Positions 12,857 through 26,364 of a stretch of DNA of 64,000 nucleotides are shown piece by piece (position 1 is the stretch's first letter; each line of letters opens with the position of its first letter). The DNA lies in the NCBI GenBank assembly GCA_029718625.1, contig CM056391.1:720162-784161 (forward strand). Direction: 5' to 3'. This DNA is from Synaphobranchus kaupii (lineage: Eukaryota > Chordata > Actinopteri > Anguilliformes > Synaphobranchidae). The notes under the pieces are model-generated. The model saw only the letters and a list, made by a program, of their open reading frames with translations. It searched no databases and was not told the origin of the DNA. The position numbers and the translations under genes were made by a program.

Positions 12857-15771
12857 CATACACGTTTATTCATGTTGGCTTTATCATATTATACAATAAG
12901 CACATCGGGAAATAAAATGCTCATATAAATAATAAGGTATGAATGCTAGGCATAGCATCGATACCCAATGCAGGTTATTGTTATCTGTCACTCAAAAGAG
13001 AATTTGTAGGAAGTGGTTAAGAGGGCACTGATAACCAATGTCGAGTCACCTCTGGCTACAAGAGTGTGGAATCTAATTTACAAGAGTGGCACAAAAGCCC
13101 TTTATGAATAAGAAGGTGTGTAAATTGCTGGACTCAAGATGCGGTTGCATGCGGAGATTTTGATCTGCTCTTTGAAGTACAGCTCGGACATGAGAAGGGA
13201 TATAATGACCTCTCATTACACACAAAACAAAGAGAAATGGAAATGCTGTCTAATGCACTGGAAATAAAAGGACAAGAATGTCTCCCATCCACGCTCCCCC
13301 CACAAAGATCAAACAGCCAAACGGTGAAGTGATCGGTACTTTCCGACAGCACCTCTCAGAGGTGCGACCAACACAATCATCATCCCATTGGACTCAAACC
13401 ATGGCTGTGACCGAATATGATCCCTGTTCCCTGCCCCCTGTCCACTATGGGGCCTCTCCCCTCACTTTGCAAGCAGTGTGCGAAAGAAATCCTGCAAAAC
13501 TCTTCCCAAACTAGTGAGAAAGTAGTTTGTAATACTTTTTTATTTTTATTGAGAATATCAATCAGTTTACATATGACAATGGTTACAAAGTGTAGGTTAT
13601 TAATGAAGACAGAATTAACAAAAATAAAAAGAGATAATATGACCCGCTCTTGTACTACAAGTTTACTTCCGGTTTACTTCCTGAAATTGTCGGATGAGTG
13701 TGCTCCTGAATCCCCTCAACAAAACCCTGGAAATGACGGTTTCATCCTGGGATTTTAAGTGTCCCCCTTTGTGAGAAAAAGTTGCCCACTCAAAAGCTTT
13801 TTGACGAAGTTGACTCAAATATGCGCCCTCAAAGTGGTGAAGGGATCATATTCGGTCACGGCCCATCTCACTATACAAGTCAGATGAGTGACATCACTGA
13901 GTCAGATGAGTGACATCACTGAGTCAGGTGAGTGACATCACCACTGCAGTGCAGACTTAATTCAACAACTTTATTTAAAATACTTCAAGCCTTTAGACGC
14001 CAGTGAAATAATTCCTGCATATTACCAGCTCTAAAGAAACATATATTTTCACCAATAGGCAGAACAAATGATTAAATCATTTGATTGAATTCTTTGTTTT
14101 ACAAGTATTTTAAGAACATAAATAACCAAATATGTAGCTTAATCCCAAAAGGTATTATTAGCCTGCAAATCCAGAAAATAAGAAAACACAAAAAGTAATT
14201 TCAGATAAAAAAAAACATAAAATAAAATAATAAAATAATAAAGTTTTCTTATTTATTCACATGACACGTCTGATAGAGAAAGATATATACTGGCTAAAGA
14301 AAAGAAACACACATTTTCAACAACAGAGGAAATCCATTATTGTTCCTCCAGACGTGAAAATCAATAGTAGAATGATTGTAAGGGGAGAAAGGCAGAATTC
14401 ATGCACCTTTGGCTGGTGAAACGGACAGAAAAGACCATTCCTCTTCTGTCTTTTTTTTCTCCTCACCTGGTTTGAAAACCTGCAGGTATTCAAATGTTCT
14501 CAAAATTGGCCACAAACACAGGACACACTCAGAGTTCTCTTGGCTTTTTAAATTTACATTTGAAGTACTCACAAAATGATGTGGGCTTATTGAATATTTA
14601 ATAGTGCGGCAGCTGCCTTCAGTGTGTGCTATGCTTGGAATCAGGCTGGGAAGGGACTGCCCCATTTCACAGTGCTTGCCCACTGCTGTTACATGAAAAA
14701 TACAAATATCATTGGGTGTCATGCATAATTTGATACCTCCTTTTTTTGCCATGTTGGTTATTTATCATGTTGAAAGTTCTCATACAGCTCTATGCACTTC
14801 CATAGAGTTTCATACCTCAACAACTAATGAAGCTGGTCAGAGCCCCCAATGGATAAAACAAAAATCATTAATAACTGAAAAAGTTCCTGATTTAATTCTA
14901 TTTTTTGTTACAGCTACAAAGTTTATGCAAAATATTTACCATATGTATACAGTATGATGCTATTTGGTTTTCCAATACAAATTACGCTGAAATATACTGT
15001 AACTGTAGAAAAATAAGGATAAATCAAAATACAGTAACAATCCATCAATTTCATTTCATTTTTAGGAATTATGAACACAGAACAGTGTGAAATACTGAAA
15101 AACAAAAATTGGATAAAGTTACCAAATGTTAGGCTACTCTACAATATATTCAACCAAAATGAAAAAAATCCAAGCTTCTATCTTTGAAACTAAATGAAAA
15201 ACTGCACTTCCAGGTAGGGAATAGGGCTGAGAGATAAACCATATTGACAATTATCAAACGTTTTTTAAGCTTAATAACAATCATTGCCACCATGGGGAGT
15301 ATCGGCTTTCTTAATCGTCTTTAGATGAAAAACAGTAAAATACCGTTGACGATAGTTTTGCGAGACAGCATACCACTGCGTGATTTCACACTGATAGAGT
15401 GAAAAATAAGGTATCCCATCCAGCCCTCACACAGACCCTGTGAGACAGACATTTTCATTCCTTTAAGCCCGTTCTATTATATGATGTACAGATAGTTTCA
15501 AAGGGCCGCTCCTCTTTCTGTAAGGCCCGTAAATTCACCCAGCTAAAATAAGAGCGTGCGCGATACACACAGAGACGCTTCGACCTTTCCCTCTCTCTGC
15601 GCTCTCCAACAAAACACAAATCACCCCCTTATCAGACCAATCTTTCAACAAACAGACGTCTAGGAAGACCTGACCTTCCTTAGCCCAAACACATCTGCAC
15701 CACACACAAGGCCAAATTTGGTTTAATAAAGGGATGTAAAAAATGAGTATTAAAATATGCGTTAAACGGGG
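12857..15771. other. no gene seen
   Basis: AT-rich. A triplicated GTCAGATGAGTGACATCACT A/GGA motif occurs at 13,880-13,942. Frames at 13,278-13,758 and 14,399-14,752 lack family features or good splice contexts. Confidence 0.55.
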
Positions 15772-15945
15772 CTTTCTGGGTAGCTCACTGGGTAAAAGTG
15801 TCCCTTGTGGTGCATAAGTGAGAACCGCGGTCTTGGATCAAATCCGGCCCATGACAATGCCGACTGAACGGCAGCCCCACAGGGGTGGCGCACAATCGGC
15901 TTTGCGTCGCTCAAGGGATATATGGGCGGGGTTCAGTCAGCAGGG
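15772..15945 (+). mobile_element. tRNA-derived SINE, second family
   Basis: The head reads GGGTAGCTCACTGGGTAAAA (A-box like TAGCTCACTGG), then GGATCAAATCC (B-box like). The body has CCGACTGAACGGCAGCCCCA and GGGGTGGCGCACAATCGGCT. The same body recurs at 1.75, 3.96 and 27.77 kb in this window. Confidence 0.7.
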
Positions 15946-18900
15946 ACAGCAGCGTTTATTGCTGGAGCGCCCCCTGTTGCCCGTCCGGGCGGCCGTGGCT
16001 TGCTCTTGCGTGCACAGCTTGAGGCTGCGGTGTGAAAAGAAGCAGCTGGATAGAACCGTGAGTCGTCTTCCCTCTCCGTGCTCGGGCACGTTTATTTCCT
16101 TTCTGCAAATTGGACATTCCAAATTCAGGTGGGATTGGAGATGCCAAATAAAAAAAATTAATTAAAAAACGTATTAAAGGTGGAAGCGATCCGAACCGGA
16201 CACAAACTGTAGCATCCGTACTTTATAGTTAATATTACCATTTAAATAAATTATTGTTTCTATTGCACAAGGATTCTAAGGGTGAGGACTGAGGAGGACA
16301 TGCCAAGTTGCGTTTCCTGTGAAGCTCAGTGACCCATCCAAACTGACCCTGCGTATGTTTAGATAGATCAAAGATTTATGAGGAGCATGCAGCTTTATGC
16401 AGTGTCTTGCCCATATCCTGCATGTGTCAGCTCGCATTGCTAATTTCATTTTCTGATTACGTCAAGGTCATCACCTCTTCCACAGGTCGCTCATGAATCA
16501 CTGGGATAATTGACGAGAGGTTTGTTCTTTTTTGCCCCTTTTATTTTTTACATTACTTTTTGACTTTTTGGAAAAAAACTTGAGGCAAGCAAATATTTAA
16601 TAATGGTGAGAGCCAGTGGAGGGGAAGTAACACTAATATCGGGTAGTTTTTTATGCTGTTTATTTCTGACTTGAAACAAACCTGTCACCAGTGAAAGCCC
16701 AGTGTCCTACGGCATCATCTGGGTTGAAATGAAATGAGCAAATTGTTTATATCTCTTCCACTACAAAGCAAACTACTTTTCCACCATTTTAATTGTTGCC
16801 AAGATGCAGTATTTGTTGTATTGACGGTGTGGCACACACAGTATTTCTTGAAAGGACTGTGGTTCTCACACAGCATTTGCCCTTTGAGTGTTGAGTGAAA
16901 AGTTATCTTTGCCCTGCGCACATATGTGAAGGGCACCAGGAATCTTCTCTAAAAAGTTGTACTGTAAATAGCTCAATTTCAAGTTACTATTTAATACAGA
17001 TATCTAATTGGAGCTTGAAATTAATATTACATTATCTGAGGGAACAAAAGTTCTCCCCCAGCCCCAGGGATAAGTGTTTAATTTTACATACCAATCGCAC
17101 ACCAACGCATCCGCCCAACCAAACTCTGGTTTTTAACTTTCTAAGCCTCTTAAAAACACACTGAGATAGCCTCATCTGAAAGAGCCAAGCCATCTGCAAA
17201 AATGTGATATTTTCATATCGCTTTCAGGCAGTATTCAAGTACAATATCAGTATAAACTGTGGGACCTCCTGTTTGTAACTCAACGGCACAAAATGAAAGA
17301 AAATGTAGGAGCTGAAATGAGATATTGACCTTGCAGCTCCACACCTTCCTCTTGTTACGACGTATAAAGCACTGCAGCCTGATAAATGTATATAGATAAG
17401 CACATCCATTTAATTAATCTAACATAACTTGTGCATTCTCTCAACTGATGTCTACTGTGCTGGGATGTGTGGCCAGGGATAGGCCTAGCTTGTGAAAATC
17501 TTTGAAGAACTAATTATTTTCAATTTTTTTTTTTTATCACCCAGGCAACCTATACCTGCAGTATCTTTATGCACCACCAGGTTACACACAAACAATCTTT
17601 TTTTTCTTTCCACAAGCTCTACAACTATTTAATCAGATTTTGCCTATTAGGAATGCCTAATTAGAATGGTAAATCCCTCCCTCCCTGGATGCTGTGACCA
17701 ATCAGGTGCCTCCCTGCATGGTTCTGCCCTGACGCACCAGATTCACAGTTTTCTAAGACCTTGGAACAATGAGCAACACAAATCTTGACTCAGACATACT
17801 TCTGTAAAAATGGATCAGCATCAATAACAATAAAAATATCCGGTTGCCTCTAAAGGTCCCTGCTACAGTGAAAGATTCTGAGATATGAAATGGAAGAGTA
17901 CAGGGAAGGTCAATGACGATGACAGTGCATTCAGTCCACAGTTACAGGCTCACAAGTTTAACCGTAACCGAGAGAGCATCTACCACCGTGTCAGGCCTGG
18001 CTGTGTCTGGACTCATTAAAGGGTCCAAAGATCTTTCCAGAAGGTTTTCAGGACACGACATGGCAAGCCACTCCATGTATTAGTACTTCTTCAGTGTTAA
18101 ATGTGCATCATTTTTCAACAAATTATGTAGTAAACATAACAAACTCAACCTTTGCCCTCGTTCCAAAAGCACTTGTGGTCTACAGAGTAACGTTTTACTC
18201 CATTGGTCTACAGAGTACTTTAAATCTGTGATGACAAAGGCTTTCTTCTTCTTCTTCTTCTTCTTCTTCTTGTAGTAACTACTACTATAATAATAATAAT
18301 AATAATAACCCTCGTGCTGCCAAAAATGACCCTTTTCTGAGTTTAATAGCAGTGAAAACCTCTTAAATTTCCTCTTGATGTTATACACTGAAGAAATACA
18401 GTCTATCTGGACTGTGAAGTAGGAAAGCAGAACAGTTATTCACAGATTTATTGATGAATGACAGGTGTTTCTACATGAAATATATTTAAAATTCAATTGA
18501 GAAGCTTTATCGCAGGCGGTCTGGTGAGGGTGGGTCATTTTTGACCCTGTAGACACGGGGTGCATTCATAATAAGAAGACGATACATGTGTTAATCACAC
18601 AAAACAATGTATTCCTACAGCCTACAGAATCTCCAGCATGTAGTTTAAAATCACATCATGACCTTACGTACACAAAACATAAACCCACGGGACGCTGTTA
18701 TCATGGCTAATGAGCGATTAGACTGATTATCCCCATCAGTTCCATCGCATGATTCTGTGAACTCCCACGACCAACAAAACTCTCTTTAGAGGGAGGAAAG
18801 TTTCATAAAATATACAAACAGTCTGAAAAAGAAACGTCATGTCACTGGTAGTGGGAATAAACATGGCAGACATCATTACCACAGATAAAAACATCTCAGA

Positions 18901-19244
18901 GTTCCGTCACCTTTAATTATGACCTCACAATAGCGGGGGGTTAATTTACATTTGCATCACTAACGACTACATCCACAGACAAGCAGGGGAGGAGTTTTGC
19001 AAGGAAATGCAACATGGACACATGGACACTTTATTTAAATGAAACATGCAATGCCTGGACCACTGCATGCTCCACAGCTGCTCATTTTGAGCCTGCCAGG
19101 TACAGACGGTGGGGTATTGGTGCAGCTGAAAGACACTGATTCACAGATAAGTGTTCTTCATTACACCGTTAATTCTCACAGCTCTTGTGTCACACTAAAG
19201 TGACTGATTTTGGATGAAAAAGTACAAATATACATTTCCGGAGG
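15946..19244. other. no gene seen
   Basis: Contains a (CTT)n-(TAA)n tract at 18,241-18,307. Otherwise unique AT-rich sequence with no recognisable coding block. Confidence 0.55.
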
Positions 19245-19385
19245 CTCCTCTGTGCCTCTCCAGGACTGGAGTTAAACCTGCAGACACTGCGGCCCTCCAG
19301 GACTGGAGCTAAACCTGCAGACACTGCGGCCCTCCAGGACTGGAGTTAAACCTGCAGACACTGCGGCCCTCCAGGACTGGATTTA
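19245..19385. repeat. short tandem array of the same MITE unit, opposite orientation
   Basis: About three and a half copies of a 47-base block contain CTCCAGGACTGGAG, TTAAACCTGCAG and ACACTGCGGCC. This is the reverse complement of the unit amplified at 63.0-63.5 kb, so the two loci share a source element. No clear terminal repeats remain. Confidence 0.75.
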
Positions 19386-19872
19386 GACAAATGACACCTC
19401 TACTGTACAGACTTCAAAACCTGTTTCTCCATTGGTGTTCAGATGCATGGTAAGAACAACCATGTCAATTGAGGAGAAAAGAAACAAAAAGACCCCAGTA
19501 AAGCATGAAAACTCTGTTAGCAGCAAATTGAATCACTCTAGTCTGAACAGAGCTACAATGCCTTTGATTTAGTGTAGAGGTCAGAACCTAACACAAATAA
19601 AAAACATCAAATCAGAATTAAAAAAAATAAAAAATCTAATAAACAGAAATAAAAGCCTGCAAAGCGCAGTACAAGTTTGTCAACAACAAAAATACTAAAT
19701 GTCGCTAAAGTCACTAAAGTTGAGTTCGCTCCATAAGAAGAGTGTTTTCAGCTCTCCAGTTAATTGAGGTCTGAGGGAAACATTGCGTGCAGGCAGGAGA
19801 AATGGAGGCAGTAATGAGTTAGACACTCTTGACACAGTTTGCTAATTTGCTGTCACAGCAGTAATGAAGCTA

Positions 19873-20351
19873 GCGACAGAAAGAGGACCGTGTTTCTGAC
19901 GTGGGGAAAAGAGGACGTGTGTCTCTGACGTGGGGAACTTAAATAGAACCGTGTTTCTGACATGGGGAAAAGAAAGAGAACCGTGTTTCTGATGTGGGGA
20001 ACAGAAAGAAGACGTGTTTCTCTGACGTGGGGAACAGAAAGAGAACCGTGTTTCTGACGTGGGGAACAGAAAGAGGACCGTGTTTCTGACGTGGGGAACA
20101 GAAAGAGGACCGTGTTTCTGACGTGGGGAACAGAAAGAGAACCGTGTTTCTGACGTGGGGAACAGAAAGAGAACCGTGTTTCTGACGTGGGGAACAGAAA
20201 GAGGACCGTGTTTCTGACGTGGGGAACAGAAAGAGGACCGTGTTTCTGACGTGGGGAACAGAAAGAGGACCGTGTTTCTGACATGGGGAACAGAAAGAGG
20301 ACCGTGTTTCTGACATGGGGAACAGAAAGAAGACCTTGTTTCTGACATGGG
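19873..20351 (+). repeat. 32-bp minisatellite, about 15 copies
   Basis: The unit contains CCGTGTTTCTGACGTGGGGA and ACAGAAAGAGG. The left end is irregular, with length variants and GAAAAG. All minus-strand frames are open because the unit has no stop on that strand. Ten units contain TGACGTGG. Confidence 0.95.
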
Positions 20352-21583
20352 GAAATTGCACAAGTCAAATAGAGACTATTTCAAAAAAATGCAGGACACA
20401 CAAATCAGTTTGCAGAGTCAATCATCTTAACTGATAGCAGGTACCAAAATATGAAAGGAAACTTAACAAACACACAAAAAGGCCAGGCTAGTCTCTGTCC
20501 TCCTGCTCAGTCACACAGGCCAATAATGGAGTAGCTCTAGTCCAAACTCAGTGGCTGATCTTTACATTTGATGTGATCCAATGCAGATTTGTTAGATAAA
20601 ATATATAGCAAGAATCCATTGAACATTGGCCACCTTGATGTAATTAGAGGGTAGCTGGAGGTTTTGTTGGGGAAAATCCATTAAAATCCATTTTAAATAA
20701 GTCTTTCAATTTCCTGGAAATGTTCTCAATGACCTTAATTTAAATAAATAGAGGCCATATTTAGCATAAGAGCAGATCATTATTAAGAGTATGGGTTCGG
20801 TGCTCTATAATGTGAGGATATCAGAATAGCCTCCCCCACACTAACAAGAAAGCTGGTTTAGGGGCAATCACAGGTTTGTGGTTTAAAGCAACAGCATGCA
20901 ATTCATCCAACTCCAACTCAGCTTGTACAGCAATGCACCTCCACATATTTATTTGATCAGATTAATTTTTACAATGTCTATTCACAACCATAGACATAAA
21001 AATCTGTTTTTATATTGCACAAATACTTCTTTCTTCTCAGATCAAAAGTAGCGCGACCTCTTCACTCCCAAAGGCCAGTGGGGCGTGGTTTAGATGCAGC
21101 TGGCCTGGCTAAGGGGTAGCCTAATGTTAGCCAGTTAAACTGAAGCTATGATTACATCCGGCTGTGGAACAGGAGAGAGTTTTGGCTACGTTGCCAAACG
21201 TTATTAAAGCCTTTATTTACAAATGAGGAACTGCGACAGATATAGGCTGAGAGGCCCCATTGAGCAAAAGCCAGAATTTAGACGTCTAGAGGGGTGGAAA
21301 TCTAGGTTGAGGGACGTTTTGACATAAACAGACTAGGTTAACCCAAATATATAGCTGTAGTTTTACCCTGATATAGCCTGGCTACGTCCTAGTCGGCTAG
21401 AAGAACGTTCACCTTTCAACCAAATGTAGCCAGGTTTGCACCTGAAGGCCTAGACGGCGTTTCACCGACTTTTCACCCCCCTTTTCACTGGGGTAGGAGA
21501 GGGAAGGTGCAGTAGCCTACTGCCTGTCTCCCGCTTGAGGACACCAGGCCACAACTCCGACAGATCTGGGCCTTCTCAACATA

Positions 21584-21817
21584 AGCCAGGGGTAGGCAAC
21601 CATTGTCCTGGAGTGCCGGAGATGTTTCTGGTTTTTGTTCCATCTGAGCTTGATCGCAAGAGTTGGATGGATGATTAAAAGCCTGAGCCTCAGTATTCTG
21701 AATGGTGAAACGCTGAGTGCCTCCAGCAATGTATGTATTCTGTATTTATAGGTTTGGATGAAACAAAAACCAGGACGATCTCCGGCAATCCAAGACCAGG
21801 GTTGCCTACCCCTGGCT
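21584..21817. mobile_element. MITE with long terminal inverted repeats
   Basis: The left arm begins AGCCAGGGGTAGGCAACC and continues through GCCGGAGAT and TGGTTTTTGTT. The right arm is its imperfect complement, ending GGTTGCCTACCCCTGGCT at 21,817. The arms are about 60 bases and the total is 234 bases, with no coding capacity. It is probably a non-autonomous hAT-type element; no clear target duplication is seen. Confidence 0.75.
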
Positions 21818-21864
21818 AAGTTAAATGTTAAAGTGACTTAAAGTGACTTTGCAGTGAATTGCTT

Positions 21865-23290
21865 CTCTCAGTACTGTTGATATAGAAATCTTCTCTCAGT
21901 ACTGTTGATATAGAAATCCTCTCTCAGTACTGTTGATATAGAAATCTTCTCTCAGTACTGTTGAAATAGAAATCTTCTCTCAGTACTGTTGATATAGGAA
22001 TCCTATCTCAGTACTGTTGATATAGGAATCCTCTCTCAGTACTGTTGATATAGAAATCTTCTCTCAGTACTGTTGATATAGGAATCCTCTCTCAGTACTG
22101 TTGATATAGGAATCCTCTCTCAGTACTGTTGATATAGGAATCCTCTCTCAGTACTGTTGATATAGGAATCCTCTCTCAGTACTGTTGATATAGGAATCCT
22201 CTCTCAGTACTGTTGATATAGAAATCTTCTCTCAGTACTGTTGATATAGGAATCCTCTCTCAGTACTGTTGATATAGCAATCCTCTCTCAGTACTGTTGA
22301 TATAGGAATCCTCTCTCAGTACTGTTGATATAGGAATCCTCTCTCAGTACTGTTGATATAGGAATCCTCTCTCAGTACTGTTGATATAGAAATCTTCTCT
22401 CAGTACTGTTGATATAGGAATCTTCTCTCAGTACTGTTGATATAGGAATCCTCTCTCAGTACTGTTGATATAGGAATCCTCTCTCAGTACTGTTGATGTA
22501 GGAATCCTCTCTCAGTACTGTTGATATAGAAATCTTCTCTCAGTACTGTTGATATAGGAATCCTCTCTCAGTACTGTTGATATAGCAATCCTCTCTCAGT
22601 ACTGTTGATATAGAAATCTTCTCTCAGTACTGTTGATATAGAAATCTTCTCTCAGTACTGTTGATATAGGAATCCTCTCTCAGTACTGTTGATATAGGAA
22701 TCCTCTCTCAGTACTGTTGATATAGGAATCCTCTCTCAGTACTGTTGATATAGAAATCTTCTCTCAGTACTGTTGATATAGGAATCCTCTCTCAGTACTG
22801 TTGATATAGCAATCCTCTCTCAGTACTGTTGATATAGGAATCCTCTCTCAGTACTGTTGATATAGGAATCCTCTCTCAGTACTGTTGATATAGGAATCCT
22901 CTCTCAGTACTGTTGATATAGAAATATTCTCTCAGTACTGTTGATATAGGAATCTTCTCTCAGTACTGTTGATATAGGAATCCTCTCTCAGTACTGTTGA
23001 TATAGGAATCCTCTCTCAGTACTGTTGATATAGGAATCCTCTCTCAGTACTGTTGATATAGGAATCCTCTCTCAGTACTGTTGATATAGGAATCCTCTCT
23101 CAGTACTGTTGATATAGAAATCTTCTCTCAGTACTGTTGATATAGGAATCCTCTCTCAGTACTGTTGATATAGCAATCCTCTCTCAGTACTGTTGATATA
23201 GAAATCTTCTCTCAGTACTGTTGATATAGAAATCTTCTCTCAGTACTGTTGATATAGGAATCCTCTCTCAGTACTGTTTATATAGGAATC
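21865..23290 (+). repeat. 28-bp minisatellite, about 51 copies, with higher-order repeats
   Basis: The unit is CTCTCAGTACTGTTGATATA followed by GGAATCCT, GAAATCTT, GCAATCCT or GGAATCTT. The order of these variants repeats from about 22,210 to 22,745 and again from about 22,745 to 23,290, with two extra units in the second block. Confidence 0.95.
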
Positions 23291-23459
23291 CATATCTTCC
23301 TTCTTTGAGCGCAGGCTGAATGCATTTTAGGAATAAGCTCCAAGCAAAAATAAGATTAAACCATTAAAATAAATAAGTAAATAAAAATCAGGTAATATAC
23401 ACATGTACAACCTCTGGAGACATAACATCTCCGTGTAAGCTGCTTTGGAGTTACTTTAA

Positions 23460-23490
<31 letters not shown>

Positions 23491-23503
23491 CATATATATA
23501 TAC

Positions 23504-23540
<37 letters not shown>
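23460..23540 (+). repeat. (GT)n-(TA)n microsatellite with poly-T end
   Basis: (GT)13 passes into ATACATATATATATACG, then (TA)n, then about 11 T bases. Confidence 0.95.
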
Positions 23541-23545
<5 letters not shown>

Positions 23546-25240
23546 TTGTTGCTTTAAACCACGAGCCAGTGAATGCCTTTACAGCAGCTATTCTAAAGCT
23601 GACCTTCTGCAAATATATAAAATAACCTTCATCGTTCACAAAAACTGTCTGGGCCAATCGAAAAAAATACACTAAAACTGAAATAATACCCAAAACTGCA
23701 GACGGTAAACTATCCCTTGCAGTTTGCCTACTCGAATGGTTCAAGGCAATCCGCTTCCTCAAACGATTTGAGTGACCTGAACTCTTGGGTTTTTACAAAG
23801 GAGGGATTTTGCTGTGTGAAGTTCATGAAATGAAGTGCTTGAAGAGCACAAAAGTTGTTGGACTTGTTTACTGGTTACAGGTTACACAGGTGCACCTCCA
23901 CAACCTGAGCATCACGCTGAACCCCCCCCCCCTCACCCCCACCCCCAGAACAGGACATTTTTATTAGCAGTCCTTTATCTTTTAACACCTCGTTTCTGGC
24001 ACTCAGATAACCCTGCTGCATCAGCAACATCAAGGGGAATTTTTTGTTTATGGGAAAACTCCTCTGACAAATTAACTGATATTTTGCATGCATTTTTATT
24101 TTTTTCTTCACACCCCGCCATTAAATGTGTTTCTCACTGATAACAGTGGTTATCAAACTCTGAATCAAAGTTTCAAGAAAAAAGGAAAATGTTTATAATC
24201 CTACAGTCAGGAGGGTGAGGGAGGTGGGGGGGTTTTCTGGGGTGGGGTGGGGGGTGGAACTGGTGGTTGGGGACATGATTTGATGACAGTGCTGTCAGCA
24301 TCTTATCTTGAAGCCTTCCAATCCGGCGCACGGGAGTGTTTAAATGGTAAATATGGATAATCCTGTCGAGGATTCTGCCTAGTTTTCTTTCCAAAAGCAT
24401 GTTTTCTTTTTTCATGCAGTGTGATCGGGATTATAGCAAAGGGAGGCTCAACTTCTGGCCTAAACGTTTCTCTCATCCCACAGTGTCTGCAGACATTCCC
24501 ATATTCACTCACACACGCCCCTCCTTCAATAAAGCTTTAAATGACTAAATACTTCTTGCACCCAGGTTCCCTATTCATAAACACGCCTCTGTATCTTCAA
24601 CATTTCTATGTTGCTCAGTCAGGATTTAAATATGATTTATGCACAATGAGTTATTTACCAGAAAGCATGATGTAATAATGGAATGTACCCGAGCCTAAGT
24701 ATTCACACAGAAAAATACTCGGCATACAGCCCCATCTCTGTTAGAGTACATTTCACACTGATAACAGTACATTTTCACCAGTGTGGAATCACTTCAACTC
24801 TGTGAGAGTACATTTTACAGTGATAAGAACAATTTAACCAGTGTGGGTGGAGTTTTTTTATTTATTTAATTTTTTTAAATGGTTTTCTTTTAAAAGGATT
24901 CTTCTATTTTTCCGAATGCATGTCCATACATCTGAAATGGTCTAAGACACTTGAATGAACAAATCAATCAATCAATCAATCAATCAATTATCAATGGTAG
25001 ACATTTTATATAGAATGTAAAACCATACAGATTCTTCACAGTCAAGGTAGCCTACAATACCCCGAGATTCTGAATTCCACAGTCTCCTAGCAACAGGAGC
25101 ACCCACAGTTATAGACTCTGATGTCAAGTAGAACAACAAAAAAAGTGGCTATGAATCCTTAAATGCTCAGACATACAAATTAAAAGGCAGTTGATATACT
25201 GTATTTTTAAAAACTAGCTACAAAGTCATCCAATGGTACA

Positions 25241-25370
25241 CAGTAAAATTGTCAGGGTTAATTCAACTCCAATGGAGTTTTATATGAGACAAGTGGGGGA
25301 TAAAGCTGTACTCTTGTTGTCAGAGTAAAATATACTCCATCAGAGTTGATTTGACACTGAACATTTTACC
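25241..25370. mobile_element. palindromic MITE-like repeat
   Basis: Left CAGTAAAATTGTCAGGGTTA and right TGACACTGAACATTTTACC are imperfect complements, as are the inner CAACTCCAATGGAGT and ACTCCATCAGAGTTG. A related, more broken stretch (GAGTACATTTCACACTG, GAGTACATTTTACAGTG) lies at 24,745-24,850. Confidence 0.6.
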
Positions 25371-26004
25371 ATATAATGGTTTCTAAAGAGGGGGATGTAA
25401 ACAGCGCTGTGGATCTGATGTGATTATTCATGAGCTTGGGGTGATTGATAGCTCAAATTACAGTGGGACAAAAGGGATATCCAGATCAGAGCTTGGCTGG
25501 CCCTGTCTCCCAGAACACCGTGCTCTCTCTCCACACCTGTGTGTCTTGTCTTTCACAGCACCTGTGTGTCTTGTCTTTCACAGCACCTGTGTGTCTTGTC
25601 TTTCACAGCACCTGGCTGTACCTCACAGCACCTGGCTGTACCGCACACCACAGTATTCAAAGGGAAGCCTTCTCTGTACTTTCCGTCTTACACCTCCGAA
25701 TATCTGCCGCAATCCGTATTCCATGCTTCAAAACCAATCTTTCCTCTATATTTGCAACAGACCATCTGAAGCAATGATGTCACTGGGCTATGACTCCTCC
25801 TCAGCCAATGGAGCGGTCTTTCGAATTGCAGAACACTGGGCAATGGTGGCAAGCCTACAGCTCTCTCCATATTTGTGATGTCACAGTCATAATATTTAAA
25901 CCCTTGGAAGAGTAGGTTTGAGTCAGTGTTATAGAACCCCATTGCTCGTCCATTTTATTTTAATCTGAACCGCGGTCTCTGAGTGCGTGTCCTGAATCCT
26001 GTGC

Positions 26005-26150
26005 AATTCAATTTAATTTTTTTAGCGTCTTTTACAGAGCAACTGTCACAAAGGCACTTCCCAGAAAAACAGGAAATAAGAAAGTTGGGAGTTGACTGTG
26101 CCTGAACAAATCTCGGGAGGAACCCGCCCTTCGAGGAGGAGGAGTCTATC
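26005..26150 (+). repeat. dispersed repeat fragment
   Basis: TTTTAGCGTCTTTTACAGAG, CTGTCACAAAGGCACTTCCC and ACAGGAAATAAG are shared in form with 47,785-47,855 (ATAGCGCTTCTTACAGACAC, CTGTCACAAAG) and partly with 55,850-55,975. No coding potential is seen. Confidence 0.5.
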
Positions 26151-26364
26151 CTCAGCTGGCTGACCGGGTGTCAGTATTTCAAGTTAGGCTAAAAAGCAAA
26201 GGGCATGAATAAATACATCCGCTACAATGGGGAAAAGGAGTCTTACACTGAGGCATCATCTCATCACTGCCTGGGGTGGAGCTCTGTGGATTTGCTGATA
26301 ATGGTTTAGGCTAACGTTATCCTTTAGCGGTTTCCCAGCACCCACGCCAAAGCAGGTGAGACTG

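Larger units (their letters stand above)
23541..26364. other. no gene; MITE-like palindrome at 25.24 kb
   Basis: Short tandem copies of CCTGTGTGTCTTGTCTTTCA (three) and CCTGGCTGTACC (two) lie at 25,533-25,643. C-rich runs occur at 23,921-23,946 and G-rich runs at 24,208-24,255. No gene. Confidence 0.55.

Noticed and set aside
10311..12899. 862-codon open frame with repeats such as CPQDCLYYTTPSAV
   Set aside because: The 43-base unit has no stop in any frame and the frame rotates every copy. It is an array artefact, without a plausible start or flanking gene structure.
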